Shown: positions 1-8,537, numbered from the stretch's first letter. The stretch: DNA of 64,000 nt from an uncultured Eubacteriales bacterium (GCA_900547745.1 URHT01000001.1:1-64000), one strand, 5' to 3'. Notes: generated by a model from the letters alone, not told the origin. Translations and numbers: made by a program.

Positions 1-325
1 TTGCCAAAGAACCGACAGAGATCATGGCGATGGCGGCGTCGCCCTTGATCTTCGTATTCTGCCCGGTGCGCAGGAGCAGCACGGCACTGAGGATGGTAAC
101 GACCATGACAAGGGGCATTTTGTTGGTGATCTGCAGCACGGCGGCAATCGCCATTGCGCCGAACGCCACATGGGACAGACCGTCACCGATGAAGGAAAAC
201 CGCTTCAGCACCAGCGTTACGCCCAGCAGGGAGGAGCAAAGCGCGATCAGCACACCGACAATGAGCGCATAGCGGACAAAGGGATATGCCCAATAGAGAG
301 CCAGCTTTTCCAAGATAGCGGTCAT
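1..325 (-). CDS. znuB: Zinc/manganese ABC transporter permease, partial
   Basis: The visible N-terminal 108 residues begin MTAILEKLALYWAYPFVRYA and contain hydrophobic segments and the GDGLSHVAFG stretch typical of the ABC-3 (ZnuB/MntB) permease family. The protein would form the membrane channel for divalent metal taken up by the upstream binding protein and ATPase. Its ATG overlaps the stop of the ATPase gene (ATGA), so translation is probably coupled. The gene runs off the left edge of the window, so its C-terminal half is not seen. Zinc specificity is inferred from the Fur-type regulator and the ZinT domain in the same operon. Confidence 0.9.
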   Translation of the reverse strand, partial: MTAILEKLALYWAYPFVRYALIVGVLIALCSSLLGVTLVLKRFSFIGDGLSHVAFGAMAIAAVLQITNKMPLVMVVTILSAVLLLRTGQNTKIKGDAAIAMISVGSLA

Positions 326-1035
326 TGGATGTCACCGCCTTTCTTCGCGTCAAACAGCCGCCCTTGCGGGCTTTGGAGATAGTCCGCCCTTGTCCCAAAG
401 AAAACCGTGTCGCCAATATGCAGAATATGGCTGGCGTATTTAACTGCGGCAGTAATATCGTGAGAGATCATGATCACAGTGATGCCGTCCTCACGGTTGA
501 GCTTTTCGATGAGCGTATACATTTCCGCCGTCACCTTGGGGTCAAGCCCGGAAACAGGCTCATCAAGAAGCAGCATTTTTTGCGTGGCGCACAGTGCGCG
601 GGCAAGCAGCACCCGCTGCTGCTGCCCGCCGGACAGCTCCCGATAGCACCGCCTTGCAAGCTGTGTAATCTGCATTTTCTCCATAGCCTCCGCCGCAAGT
701 TTCTTTTCTTCTTTGTTATAAAATGGACGGCTGCCGCAGCGTCCCAGGCACCCGGAGAGAACGATCTCTCTCACGGATGCCGGGAAGTCCTTTTGTACCA
801 CTGTCTGCTGCGGCAGATAGCCGATCTCGTTTTTCCTCAGCCCATCGCCCGTCAAAATTCTGCCGCTGATGGGTGTCTGCAAGCCGAGGATCGTTTTCAT
901 AAGGGTACTCTTGCCGGAGCCGTTTTCCCCTACGATGCAGAGATAGTCGCCTGCCAGGAGCTCAAAGCTGAGGTCTTGGAGAACGGGTCGTCCATCGTAG
1001 CCGGCACAGAGATTTTGACAAGTGAGCTGAGCCAT
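322..1035 (-). CDS. znuC: Zinc/manganese ABC transporter ATP-binding protein
   Basis: This 237-residue protein is a complete ABC ATPase. Walker A is GENGSGKST near residue 36, the signature is LSGGQQQR, and Walker B is LLLDEPVSGLD. It would energise metal import together with the permease encoded immediately downstream. The start is 12 bases after the stop of the binding-protein gene and its stop overlaps the permease start. The length is normal for ZnuC/AdcC proteins. Assignment to zinc rather than manganese rests on context. Confidence 0.93.
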   Translation of the reverse strand: MAQLTCQNLCAGYDGRPVLQDLSFELLAGDYLCIVGENGSGKSTLMKTILGLQTPISGRILTGDGLRKNEIGYLPQQTVVQKDFPASVREIVLSGCLGRCGSRPFYNKEEKKLAAEAMEKMQITQLARRCYRELSGGQQQRVLLARALCATQKMLLLDEPVSGLDPKVTAEMYTLIEKLNREDGITVIMISHDITAAVKYASHILHIGDTVFFGTRADYLQSPQGRLFDAKKGGDIQ

Positions 1036-1047
1036 AGACCTACCTCC

Positions 1048-2556
1048 TTACCCTAACGCTTCCTTCAGCACGGAGAGATTCTTCTCCATAACGGAAAGGT
1101 AGGTGGCGCCGTTTGCCACGTCCTTGGAGGTGGTGGACTGCATGGAATCCATGGTCAGCACCTTCTGATTCTTCCCGGCGGTGTTCTGAACGATGGTTTC
1201 CGCGATCCTATGCTGTGCGCCCTCGATGGTCAGCACGCAGGGAAGTCCCAGCTCATCCACCTTCTTTGCAAGGAACGAAACGGTTTCAAAGCTGGCCTCG
1301 GTCTCGGCGGAGCAGCCCGCAAAGGCGGCGTAGTAGCGCAGACCGTAATCGTCCACCAGATAGCGGAACGGGAAACGGTCGCCAAACAAAACGGTCTTAT
1401 GGGCCGCACCGTCCACAGCCGCCTTATAGTCTGCGTCAAGAGCAGCCAGCTTGTCCCTATACGCCGCGGCGTTGGCGATATAGGTGTTCTTGTTGTCCGG
1501 GTCGATGGCACACAGCGCATCCGCAAGCGTCACGCAGAGTGTCTGGGCGTTCTTCAGGGACAGCCAGACGTGCTCGTCCTTTTCCTCCCCATGGTCATGC
1601 CCCATCAGCTCGTCAAGGATATCCTCTGCGGAAAGCGCGTCCTTCACAAAAAACGGATTGGTCTTGGCGCTCATCAGCGCATCGAAGCCGTCGTTGCCGA
1701 AGTAGATATGGAAATGCTCCGCCTCGCCCGGCTCGTGGCCGTGGTCGTTGAACTGCACATATTTGGGCGCATCGGCACTGGTGGTTTCGAACTGATAGCG
1801 GACGCTGCGGATCGTGCCCTCATCATTCCGCTTCGGCTGATAACCGGCATAGGTGTATTCAGCGGAAACGGTTTTTCCGTCTCCATAAGTGAAGGTGATC
1901 GTGTTCCCGTTGATAGAGATCTTCTCGGCGTCACACTGCCACGAAGCCTTATACTTTTTCCAATAGGTGTCCTTTGTGGTCGAGGTGTCCTCGTCCTCCT
2001 CCGCCCTGTGTTGGCAGAATTTGTCCAGGTCGCCGTTCAGCAGATAGGGGTGCAGGGACTTCCACGCACCGGCGAAATCCGAAAGGGTGCGATCCTTGAT
2101 GTCATCCTCCGTGAGCTGTTCATCGTGGCTGTGACCGTGGTCGTGACCGTCCTCCTGCATACCCTCAACGGTCTCCTCCGTTTTCACGGAATCACCCAGC
2201 ACCCCCAGCAGATTGATGACCTTCATATTCCTGTTGGCGGCGTTTTTCAGAGCGTTTTCCACCCAGCCATCGGACTCGCCGCCCACATAGACGAACAGGT
2301 CGCAGTCGGAGATCTTGACAATATCATCGGCGGTGGGCTGGTAGCTGTGCAGGTCAACGCCGTTATCCAGCAGCATGGTGACCTCGGCGTTCTCCGCCTT
2401 GTCGCCCAGGATCGCCCTGACCCAATCGTATTCGGGGAAAATGGTCGTGACGACCTTCAATTTGCCAGCTTTTCCGGTATCCTGCGGCTTTCCGCAGCCG
2501 GCAAGGACGCCGGCCAGCATCATTAGCGCAAGCAGCAGCGCAGTTATCTTTTTCAT
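1048..2556 (-). CDS. znuA: Zinc-binding lipoprotein ZnuA with an internal ZinT domain
   Basis: The 502-residue protein starts with a lipoprotein signal (lipobox LAGC, Cys21). Residues 32-145 and 325-502 are the two lobes of a cluster A-I metal-binding protein (DLHSYQP, DEHVWLS). Between them, about residues 150-316, lies a ZinT/YodA-like domain (TLSDFAGAWKSLHPYLLNG; HxH-type motif HFHIYFG). His-rich stretches HDHGHSH and GHDHGEE flank the inserted domain. In streptococcal AdcA the ZinT domain is at the C-terminus, so the internal position is notable. The third usual His ligand appears replaced by Asp in FGDRFPFRYLVDDYG. It should capture extracytoplasmic zinc and deliver it to ZnuBC. The ATG has an AGGAGG-like site (TGGAGG) 11 bases upstream. 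Confidence 0.92.
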   Translation of the reverse strand: MKKITALLLALMMLAGVLAGCGKPQDTGKAGKLKVVTTIFPEYDWVRAILGDKAENAEVTMLLDNGVDLHSYQPTADDIVKISDCDLFVYVGGESDGWVENALKNAANRNMKVINLLGVLGDSVKTEETVEGMQEDGHDHGHSHDEQLTEDDIKDRTLSDFAGAWKSLHPYLLNGDLDKFCQHRAEEDEDTSTTKDTYWKKYKASWQCDAEKISINGNTITFTYGDGKTVSAEYTYAGYQPKRNDEGTIRSVRYQFETTSADAPKYVQFNDHGHEPGEAEHFHIYFGNDGFDALMSAKTNPFFVKDALSAEDILDELMGHDHGEEKDEHVWLSLKNAQTLCVTLADALCAIDPDNKNTYIANAAAYRDKLAALDADYKAAVDGAAHKTVLFGDRFPFRYLVDDYGLRYYAAFAGCSAETEASFETVSFLAKKVDELGLPCVLTIEGAQHRIAETIVQNTAGKNQKVLTMDSMQSTTSKDVANGATYLSVMEKNLSVLKEALG

Positions 2557-2609
2557 AGGCTATATGTACCTCCAGATTATGATAAGAACGTAAAAATGGG
2601 CGCAAAAAT

Positions 2610-2670
2610 ACAAGGGTGACGGCAACGCCGTGAAAGCCTATCCGAAAACGGATAGACCCCACACCCTCGT
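2610..2670 (-). ncRNA. Three-way-junction leader RNA before znuA
   Basis: Read on the minus strand, a 9-bp closing stem (2662-2670 with 2610-2618, one G-U pair) encloses two hairpins. These are a 7-bp stem with a TTTT loop (2649-2655 with 2638-2644) and a 5-bp stem with a GTT loop (2627-2631 with 2619-2623). A T-rich run ATTTTTG follows directly. The element sits between the small membrane-protein gene and znuA. I do not recognise it as a named riboswitch class; it may be a terminator/attenuator or a metal-responsive leader. Confidence 0.5.
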
Positions 2671-2683
2671 AAATAGTTCTTAT

Positions 2684-2980
2684 TTAATCTGAAAGCTTGA
2701 CCTTGAGTGAAACCAGAGTAAGCGTGCGGACAAGCTCCGCGCAGGAGGGAATGACGCTGCACGGGGCATACCTGACCGCCGCGGCGAAAACCGCGGCAGC
2801 ACCGGCAAGCCCAATGCTCTTGAGCAGATTTTCACAGACCTGCAGCTGGTGGCAGATGGCGCAGTCCTCGCCGGAGCAGGTATGGTTGGCTTCGACCGCA
2901 ATATAGACAGCGGAGGACAGCATGACAGCCGCCAGCACGGCTGCCAGCAAGCCTGTGATCAAGCGAAGCTTCTTTGTCAT
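2684..2980 (-). CDS. Small cysteine-containing membrane protein of the zinc operon
   Basis: This 98-residue protein has an N-terminal hydrophobic segment, then an extracytoplasmic-looking NHTCSGEDCAICHQLQVCEN stretch with four cysteines and two histidines, then a second hydrophobic region. The chosen ATG has GGAGG seven bases upstream; a TTG six codons earlier lies upstream of that site and is unlikely. It lies between the Fur-type regulator and znuA on the same strand, so a role in metal handling is plausible but unproven. I know no function for the family. Confidence 0.7.
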   Translation of the reverse strand: MTKKLRLITGLLAAVLAAVMLSSAVYIAVEANHTCSGEDCAICHQLQVCENLLKSIGLAGAAAVFAAAVRYAPCSVIPSCAELVRTLTLVSLKVKLSD

Positions 2981-3001
2981 AGCCTGTCCTCCTTCCAAGT
3001 A

Positions 3002-3397
3002 TTATTCTTCCCGGCAATCCGCGCAGGTGCCATAGAGAACCGTGTCGGCGGCGTCCAGCGTGAATTGCTCGCTCTGCGCCAGGTGCTTTGCAAACAGGAC
3101 GGCGTTGCCGCTTGCCATGTGAAAGGTCCTGCCGCATTTTACACAGCTCATGTGCAGCGCACCCTTGCAGTTCTCGGCGTCAAGGTACTGATAGTAGACC
3201 TCCCGCGTGCCGCTCTTGCTGCTGCGCCGCACTTTTTCTTCCGCCTCTAACTGTGCAAGGTTTCGATACACGGCGCTGAGGCTGATTTTTTCATCCGCCA
3301 GCGCGTCCGCAATTTGCCGTGCGGACAGCAGCTCATCCGGGTGCCGGCTCAAATAGGCAAGCAGAGCCTTCCTCTGCCGCGTGCTGTAACTGGACAA
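3002..3397 (-). CDS. zur: Fur-family regulator, probably zinc-responsive (Zur)
   Basis: The 131-residue protein has an N-terminal winged-helix (LLSARQIADALADEKISLSAVYRNLAQLE) and a C-terminal dimerisation/metal domain with a structural zinc site of two CxxC pairs (SCVKCG; TCADCREE). It is the first gene of the zinc uptake operon, which argues for Zur rather than PerR or Fur. The start is TTG with GGAGG nine bases upstream. A promoter and a tandem 11-bp repeat lie just upstream, consistent with autoregulation of the whole operon. Confidence 0.85.
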   Translation of the reverse strand: MSSYSTRQRKALLAYLSRHPDELLSARQIADALADEKISLSAVYRNLAQLEAEEKVRRSSKSGTREVYYQYLDAENCKGALHMSCVKCGRTFHMASGNAVLFAKHLAQSEQFTLDAADTVLYGTCADCREE

Positions 3398-3412
3398 GTC
3401 ACCACGCCTCCA

Positions 3413-3434
3413 ATTTGCAATTCATTTGCAATTC
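3413..3434. promoter_or_regulatory. Tandem 11-bp repeat, candidate Zur operator
   Basis: ATTTGCAATTC occurs twice head to tail with no spacer. On the minus strand this sits immediately after the -10 box of the zur operon promoter, around the expected transcription start, a normal place for a repressor site. Related ATGCAAATTC sequence lies beyond the -35. Binding by Zur is inference. Confidence 0.55.
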
Positions 3435-3463
3435 AGCATAACATGATGCCGCCCCGATGTCAA
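3435..3463 (-). promoter_or_regulatory. Sigma-A promoter of the zinc operon
   Basis: On the minus strand, TTGACA (3458-3463) is followed by a 17-base spacer and TATGCT (3435-3440). It is correctly placed about 40 bases before the zur start. The rest of the 3398-3743 intergenic region holds an 8-bp hairpin at 3531-3550 and no further gene. Confidence 0.8.
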
Positions 3464-3743
3464 TATGCAAATTCGTCGCAAATCAGCCGTCAGCGCGGAT
3501 AGCGCCCGCTCCGCTGAAATGGGCTGCGGCAGAGCGGAATGATCCGCTCTCCGTTTTCGGCGGCGAAAAGGCAGCGGCAAATGCCAGGTGAAAAAGCGGT
3601 AGAAAAACGCAAAAAGATATGCTAAACTTAAAAATAGTTGGTCAATGGACAAGCTTAGATTTGTCTTATGAACAGCAGCTGTCAATTTGTTTTCATAATT
3701 CCGGTATGATTGGAGATGCAGAAGAACCAATAATGGAGGTCTC

Positions 3744-4928
3744 ATGACAAAAAAGAAGAAAGAGAAAACGGCACAGAACAAGGGACAATGGATCGGTATC
3801 GTGTTTTACATGCTGCTTGGTGCTGCCTGCGGCATATTCGATCTCATGTATATGGATACGGCGGGTCAGTCTGAAAAAGGGCTTTTTTCGGAGATTATAC
3901 CCCTTGCACTGATGCTTATCGGCACATACGCCGCCATACTGATTCAGCTCATTATCCATGAGGCAGGGCATTTGATCTTTGGCCTGATGACCGGCTACCG
4001 CTTCAGCTCCTTTCGGATCGCAAATCTGATGTGGGTAAAGCTCGACGGCCGCATACAATGCAGGAAGCTGCATATTGCCGGAACCGGCGGCCAATGCTTG
4101 ATGATACCACCCGACTTGAAGGACGGGAAAATGCCGGTAATGCTGTATAACTTCGGCGGTGTGATCATAAACCTGGCCACAGCCGTGCTTTGTGTGGGCC
4201 TGTCTTTCCTCTGCTCTGCCCGTTCGCTGGGCTGGACGATCCTGATGATCTTTGCGGTTATCGGGCTGGCCTTTGCCCTGATAAACGGTCTGCCCATTAA
4301 AATGGGGCCGGTAAACAATGATGGAAGGAACGCGCTGGAGCTTTCCCGCAGTGAAGAGGCAACCCGGGCGTTCTGGATCCAGATGAAGGTAAATGAACAA
4401 ATCGCAAAGGGACTTCGCTTAAAGGATATGCCCGATGAGTGGTTCAAAGTCCCCTCTGACGAGTCGATGAAAAACGGGATCGTAGCCACGACCGGCGTGC
4501 TGGCGTGCAACCGGTTGATGGATCAGCAGCGGTTTGATGAAGCAGACATGCTGATGAAACGGCTTCTCGCCCAGCAAAATGGGATCATTGGCTTATATCG
4601 TAATCTGATGGTATGCGACCAGATGTATGTGGAAATGATCTCGGAAAACCGAAAGGAGATCCTGGACGAAATGCGGACAAAGGATCAGATGAGGGGCATG
4701 AAGGCCATGAAAAAATACCCGTCGGTGCTGCGCACGGAATATGTGTATGCACTGCTGACTGAGCAAAACCCGAAGAAGGCTGAGAAGCTCATGGCGCAGT
4801 TTCGCCAATGCGCAAAATCCTATCCCTATCCCAGCGAGATCGAGGGTGAGCGGCAGCTGATGGCGCTTGCAGCTGCGAAAATGACAGCACAGCAGGAATA
4901 TATCCGCGGAACGAAAGCAGGAAACTAA
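3744..4928 (+). CDS. M50-like membrane metalloprotease
   Basis: The 394-residue protein has several hydrophobic segments in its first 190 residues. The second segment holds HEAGH (about residue 73), the HExxH zinc site of M50 site-2 proteases. A later segment holds NGLPIKMGPVNNDG, which matches the NPxxxxDG-type third-ligand motif. The C-terminal half, about residues 200-394, is soluble and helical and resembles tetratricopeptide-like packing. The ATG has GGAGG six bases upstream. Substrate is unknown; intramembrane proteolysis of a regulator is one possibility. It stands alone, divergent from the zinc operon. Confidence 0.75.
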   Translation: MTKKKKEKTAQNKGQWIGIVFYMLLGAACGIFDLMYMDTAGQSEKGLFSEIIPLALMLIGTYAAILIQLIIHEAGHLIFGLMTGYRFSSFRIANLMWVKLDGRIQCRKLHIAGTGGQCLMIPPDLKDGKMPVMLYNFGGVIINLATAVLCVGLSFLCSARSLGWTILMIFAVIGLAFALINGLPIKMGPVNNDGRNALELSRSEEATRAFWIQMKVNEQIAKGLRLKDMPDEWFKVPSDESMKNGIVATTGVLACNRLMDQQRFDEADMLMKRLLAQQNGIIGLYRNLMVCDQMYVEMISENRKEILDEMRTKDQMRGMKAMKKYPSVLRTEYVYALLTEQNPKKAEKLMAQFRQCAKSYPYPSEIEGERQLMALAAAKMTAQQEYIRGTKAGN

Positions 4929-4996
4929 TTGAGCCGCTTCCTGCGTATCAAACCCCAAAAGCACCTTCAGAGCAAAAGACTTTCATTACGAACAGC

Positions 4997-5038
4997 AGCT
5001 GACCCTCCGTATGTACTGAAGCATACGGAGGGTCAGCT
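4997..5038. terminator. Perfect 17-bp hairpin after the M50 gene
   Basis: AGCTGACCCTCCGTATG pairs perfectly with its complement across an 8-base loop. There is no T-run directly after it, so it may be a transcript-end structure rather than a simple terminator. Confidence 0.5.
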
Positions 5039-5049
5039 GGCTTGTGTGG

Positions 5050-5077
5050 CCTGCTCAGTCGAGCAGGGGCTTTCTTT
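5050..5077 (+). terminator. Rho-independent terminator
   Basis: CCTGCTC/GAGCAGG with an AGTC loop is followed by GGCTTTCTTTTCT. It would end plus-strand transcription before the convergent msrAB gene. Confidence 0.65.
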
Positions 5078-5106
5078 TCTGCTGCGTCAACATATCCGTG
5101 CCCGAC

Positions 5107-6225
5107 CTACCCCTCAAACAAATTCAGAAGGTATCCGTAGCCCTCGGCCTCCATTTTCTCGTAAGGCACGAAGCGGAGGGCGGCGCTGTTGATGCAGTAG
5201 CGCACGCCGTTGGGCGACTCCGGGTCGCCGGTGAACACATGGCCCAGATGGGAGTCGCCGGCGCGGCTGCGCACCTCCGTGCGGCGCATGCCGTGGCTCA
5301 AATCCTCCCGTTCCACCACGGCAGGACTCTCGATGGGCTTTGTAAAGGCAGGCCAGCCGCAGCCGCTTTCAAACTTATCCGTAGAGGAGAACAGCGGCTC
5401 GCCGGTGACGATGTCCACATAGATGCCCTTTTCGAACTTGTCCCAGAGCTCGCCCGTAAAGGCGCGCTCCGTGCCGCTCTCCTGTGTGACGCGGTACTGC
5501 TCCGCCGTCAGCGTGTCCCGGATGGTCTCCGCCGCGGGCTTCCGGTAGTCGCCCGGATCGATGCGAAGCCTGGAGAACAGCTCCATCTCCGCCCGGGGGA
5601 TGTGGCAATAGCCGTTGGGGTTCTTTTCGAGGTAGTTCTGGTGGTATTCCTCGGCGGGATAGAAGTTTTTGAGCGGGCCGATCTCCACAAAGAATTTCTC
5701 GCTGCGGCCCCGCTCAATGTCCGCGATGTGCTCCACCGCCTCCCTGGCCTTGTCGTTGGTGTAGTACACGCCGGTCTGATACTGGCTGCCCCGGTCGTTG
5801 CCCTGCCGGTTCTGCACCGTTGGATCGATCACATAGAAGTAAGCCAGCAGCAGGGCGTCCAGGCTCACCTGCTCGGGGTCATACTCCACCCGGACGGTCT
5901 CCCGGAAGCCGGTGTCGCCCTTGCAGACGGTCTGGTAGGTGGCATCCGCCTCGCAGGTGCCGTTGGCATAGCCGCTCTGGGCGTCGATGACGCCGGGGAT
6001 GGATTGCATGAGCTGCTCCATGCCCCAGAAGCAGCCGCCTGCCAGATAGATGACATTTTCCGTGGTGTCCATATACATACCCTCCTCGCCGGACATATCC
6101 GAGGACTGTCCGGCCATGTCCGTTCCCTGCGTGTCCTTTTCCCGCGGTACACGCTGCCGTTCTGCGGCGCAGCCGCTGAGCAGCAGTACCGAGGCGAAAA
6201 GAAGGGCCAATACGCTTCGATACAT
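5107..6225 (-). CDS. msrAB: Bifunctional methionine sulfoxide reductase MsrA/MsrB lipoprotein
   Basis: The 372-residue protein begins with a lipoprotein signal (LLLSGCAAE). The MsrA domain follows, about residues 55-215, with catalytic GGCFWG and a [10 protein letters not shown] motif. The MsrB domain covers about 230-372 ([20 protein letters not shown], and catalytic [11 protein letters not shown]). It repairs both stereoisomers of methionine sulfoxide in surface proteins, with electrons normally supplied by a TlpA-like thioredoxin. The internal ATG was chosen because AGGAGG lies seven bases upstream; a start nine codons earlier lacks a site. The upstream genes on the same strand encode DUF6132 and a broken TlpA-like protein. 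Confidence 0.95.
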   Translation of the reverse strand: MYRSVLALLFASVLLLSGCAAERQRVPREKDTQGTDMAGQSSDMSGEEGMYMDTTENVIYLAGGCFWGMEQLMQSIPGVIDAQSGYANGTCEADATYQTVCKGDTGFRETVRVEYDPEQVSLDALLLAYFYVIDPTVQNRQGNDRGSQYQTGVYYTNDKAREAVEHIADIERGRSEKFFVEIGPLKNFYPAEEYHQNYLEKNPNGYCHIPRAEMELFSRLRIDPGDYRKPAAETIRDTLTAEQYRVTQESGTERAFTGELWDKFEKGIYVDIVTGEPLFSSTDKFESGCGWPAFTKPIESPAVVEREDLSHGMRRTEVRSRAGDSHLGHVFTGDPESPNGVRYCINSAALRFVPYEKMEAEGYGYLLNLFEG

Positions 6226-6255
6226 GGCGCTTCCTCCTTTCAGGGGGAGCAAGGG

Positions 6256-6489
6256 TCACTCCGCCCCGTTGCCGTCCTGTCTCTTGCCGCGGCCGGGCCG
6301 CAGGACGGTATACAGCAGCGCCCCAAGGACGCAGCCGAAGCCGGTGGAGAGCCACGGACTGGACGTAACGGCGCAGGTGCCGGTGGCGCAGCCCACATAG
6401 CGGTAGTACAGAAACCCTCCGGCACTGCCCACCAGGGGCAGGGCAATGACGCGCAGAATGCTCGTCAGCTTACAGTTCTTTTTCTTCAT
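6256..6489 (-). CDS. DUF6132 family small membrane protein
   Basis: This 77-residue protein has two hydrophobic segments joined by the conserved-looking GGFLYYRYVGCATGTCAVTS stretch, which I associate with DUF6132. Its two cysteines suggest a redox role, and it is commonly found beside thiol-redox genes. Here it lies between the tlpA remnant and msrAB, probably in one transcript. No function is established. Confidence 0.75.
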   Translation of the reverse strand: MKKKNCKLTSILRVIALPLVGSAGGFLYYRYVGCATGTCAVTSSPWLSTGFGCVLGALLYTVLRPGRGKRQDGNGAE

Positions 6490-6515
6490 AATAGCCTCCC
6501 TTTGAAGATATTGGA

Positions 6516-6797
6516 TCAGCCCATATCGGCAGCCAGTGCCTTGTCGATCTGGGCTTGCAGTGCATCGGCCTGCGCCTTGCTGGTGATAGCTCCCACAATG
6601 GGATCTCCCACGATGCGGCCGCTGCGGTTGACTACGTAGGTGGTGGGATAGGCGTAGATGCTCTCCACGAACTTGCCCGCCTCGCTGCCGGAATCGAAGT
6701 ACACGTTCTGATAGGTGGCACCGCTCTGAGCCAGTACATCCTTGGCGTCAGAGATAGCCGCCTCGTTGCCGTCCAGCGTATCACGATGAATATAGTC
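6516..6797 (-). pseudogene. 5'-truncated TlpA/redoxin gene
   Basis: The frame reads DYIHRDTLDGNEAAISDAKD through SIYAYPTTYVVNRSGRIVGD and ends AADMG. This is the C-terminal half of a membrane-anchored TlpA-like thioredoxin with its cis-Pro segment (YPTTYVV). The frame is closed by TAG at 6798-6800, and no CxxC half, signal anchor or start remains. The sequence beyond 6798 belongs to mobile-element debris. The missing half probably carried the active-site cysteines, so the electron donor for MsrAB may be lost or supplied elsewhere. Confidence 0.75.
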
Positions 6798-6961
6798 CTA
6801 AGCGCCTGGTTGAACAGCTGCGTCGGTACGATCCGCTTACCATTTACCGGGAAGGCCGTTCCCTTGGTGTGAATATGGCTGGGTACAAAAAATATATGTA
6901 TCAGGTTTATCGAATGTACAACGGAAACAGCCGTCGCTATATGTTGCCTCTTAAATTTTAG
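6797..6961 (+). pseudogene. C-terminal remnant of a mobile-element gene
   Basis: An open frame without a start encodes RLVEQLRRYDPLTIYREGRS and continues to a TAG at 6959-6961. It begins exactly where the tlpA-like frame is lost and precedes the excisionase gene in the same orientation. It looks like the tail of a gene of the integrated element, left by a large deletion. I do not recognise the family. Confidence 0.4.
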
Positions 6962-7011
6962 TTTCTATAATGCTAGTAGCTTGATGTCGGCGGAGAGGAG
7001 GTAGCGGGTCT

Positions 7012-7218
7012 ATGGAATATTATGACGGGAAAGTTCCCATTCATTTGAAGATGACATTAACAGCGAAGGAGGCAGCTGAGTACAGCAATATTGGAATAAA
7101 CAAGATTGATAGTATGTTGCGTGCACCAGGCTGTCCGTTCGTTTTATTTGTAGGTACAAAAAAATTAGTAAAACGTAAAGAATTTGAAGAGTACATCAGT
7201 CAGAAACTTGTAATCTGA
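7012..7218 (+). CDS. xis: Tn916-type excisionase
   Basis: This 68-residue basic protein has the layout of Tn916-family Xis: a short N-terminus, LTAKEAAEYSNIGINKIDSM as the winged-helix, then a KKLVKRKEFEEYI wing-and-helix. It would bind the element arm sites and direct excision by the neighbouring integrase. The base composition is more AT-rich than the flanking core genes. GGAGAGGAGG-like sequence precedes the ATG. Its presence next to the integrase with no transfer genes points to a degenerate element. Confidence 0.82.
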   Translation: MEYYDGKVPIHLKMTLTAKEAAEYSNIGINKIDSMLRAPGCPFVLFVGTKKLVKRKEFEEYISQKLVI

Positions 7219-7277
7219 TGAGCTATACTCTTGAGGGTTTAGGGCCACTGTGATATAATCTGAGTGTTGCAGTGGAA

Positions 7278-7299
7278 CCTTTCCCGCCTGTGGGAAAGG
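7278..7299 (+). promoter_or_regulatory. Hairpin covering the integrase ribosome binding site
   Basis: CCTTTCCC pairs with GGGAAAGG across a 6-base loop. The second arm overlaps the AAAGGAG site used by the ATG at 7308. Folding would hide the site, so translation of the integrase may be damped. Confidence 0.45.
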
Positions 7300-7307
7300 A
7301 GTTTCAC

Positions 7308-8489
7308 ATGGGAAAAAATCTCAAAGGCAAAGAATGTGGCAAAGGAATCTGCCAAAGAAAGGACGGGTTGTATTGCGCGAGATTTGTAGATAAATCGGGA
7401 AAAAGACACGAAAAGTATTTTCGTACTATTCCAGAAGCGAGAAATTGGATTGAAGAAGCAAAATATGCGGATAAGCATGAAGAGGTGTTTGTGCCATCTG
7501 ATACAATAGTCGATGAATGGTTCGATTTTTGGATTGAAAATATTGTAGGGGATTTGGCACCTAACACGCTCAGAAATTATCGTGAACGATATGTTAATAA
7601 TATCCAGCCGGTAATTGGGAGAATGCTTTTATCCAATGTACGGCCTATGCACTGTAAGAAAGTGTTAATTCAAATGGATGCGGATTATGCTGGTTCTACG
7701 ATTCGACAGACATACATTACTATGGGCACAATGTTCAAAGCTGCATTGATGAATGGCATGATTTCCAAACATCCGATGGATGGTGTCCGATATACGAAAC
7801 CAGTCAGGACAAAAGATGATATTCGTTTTCTTACACGAGAAGATCAAAAGAAGTTTCTCGAAGTGGCTAAACGATCTCATAATTATAACCAGTATGCGTT
7901 GATTCTTGAAACGGGATTGCGGACTGGTGAGATGATTGGCTTGACTTGGGATGCGATTGATTTTAATAAGAAGACACTCACCGTAAATAAGACACTGGAA
8001 TACAGACATGGACAGCATTTTTGGCGTGCTGGGCCTCCTAAAACGCAGAACAGCTATCGTACAATACCTTTGACGGATAAAGCTTATGAAATCCTGAAGA
8101 CGATATATGATAGCCGTACTGATAGAAAGGAGTCTCCATTACTCTCGCAAACACTGGAGTATATTGACAGGCGTACAGGTACTACTGCTCGTCTGGTTAT
8201 GCACGATCTTGTCTTTATTAACTGGAGAACGGGGGAGCCTGCAAAAAACAGCTCTTACGATACCCATCTGTATAAGCTCTGTGATGAAGCCGGGATCGAT
8301 CGTTTCTGTATGCACGCATTGCGTCATACTTATGCAACAAGGGCTATTGAGAGTGGTATGCAGCCAAAGGTTTTGCAAAGCCTTCTTGGTCATGCAAGTA
8401 TTAAAACCACAATGGATAGATATGTCCATGTAACAGATGAATCCCTTGATCTAGCTGTAAGGCAATTTGAAAGGAATCGGGTATCCTGA
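7308..8489 (+). CDS. int: Tyrosine recombinase, Tn916-like integrase
   Basis: The 393-residue protein has an N-terminal arm-binding region ([20 protein letters not shown]), a core-binding domain, and a catalytic domain. The domain shows the Arg of [36 protein letters not shown] and the terminal catalytic Tyr. The ATG at 7308 is preferred to an upstream GTG because AAAGGAG sits directly before it. The AT-rich codon use differs from the neighbouring ychF. It should integrate and excise the element, of which only xis and int remain. Confidence 0.92.
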   Translation: MGKNLKGKECGKGICQRKDGLYCARFVDKSGKRHEKYFRTIPEARNWIEEAKYADKHEEVFVPSDTIVDEWFDFWIENIVGDLAPNTLRNYRERYVNNIQPVIGRMLLSNVRPMHCKKVLIQMDADYAGSTIRQTYITMGTMFKAALMNGMISKHPMDGVRYTKPVRTKDDIRFLTREDQKKFLEVAKRSHNYNQYALILETGLRTGEMIGLTWDAIDFNKKTLTVNKTLEYRHGQHFWRAGPPKTQNSYRTIPLTDKAYEILKTIYDSRTDRKESPLLSQTLEYIDRRTGTTARLVMHDLVFINWRTGEPAKNSSYDTHLYKLCDEAGIDRFCMHALRHTYATRAIESGMQPKVLQSLLGHASIKTTMDRYVHVTDESLDLAVRQFERNRVS

Positions 8490-8515
8490 TATAAAACCCT
8501 ATATAGTTAAATGAG

Positions 8516-8537
8516 AAAATGGTGTAAAAATGGTGTA
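8516..8537. repeat. Tandem 11-bp repeat at the integrase-side element end
   Basis: AAAATGGTGTA occurs twice in tandem about 25 bases after the integrase stop. Direct repeats at this place are used as arm-type integrase sites in Tn916-like elements. The element end would lie between here and the ychF start at 8604. Confidence 0.45.

Noticed and set aside
5044..6639. 531-codon plus-strand frame over msrAB
   Set aside because: Spans msrAB, its spacer and DUF6132 on the opposite strand with no domain; a GC-driven shadow.
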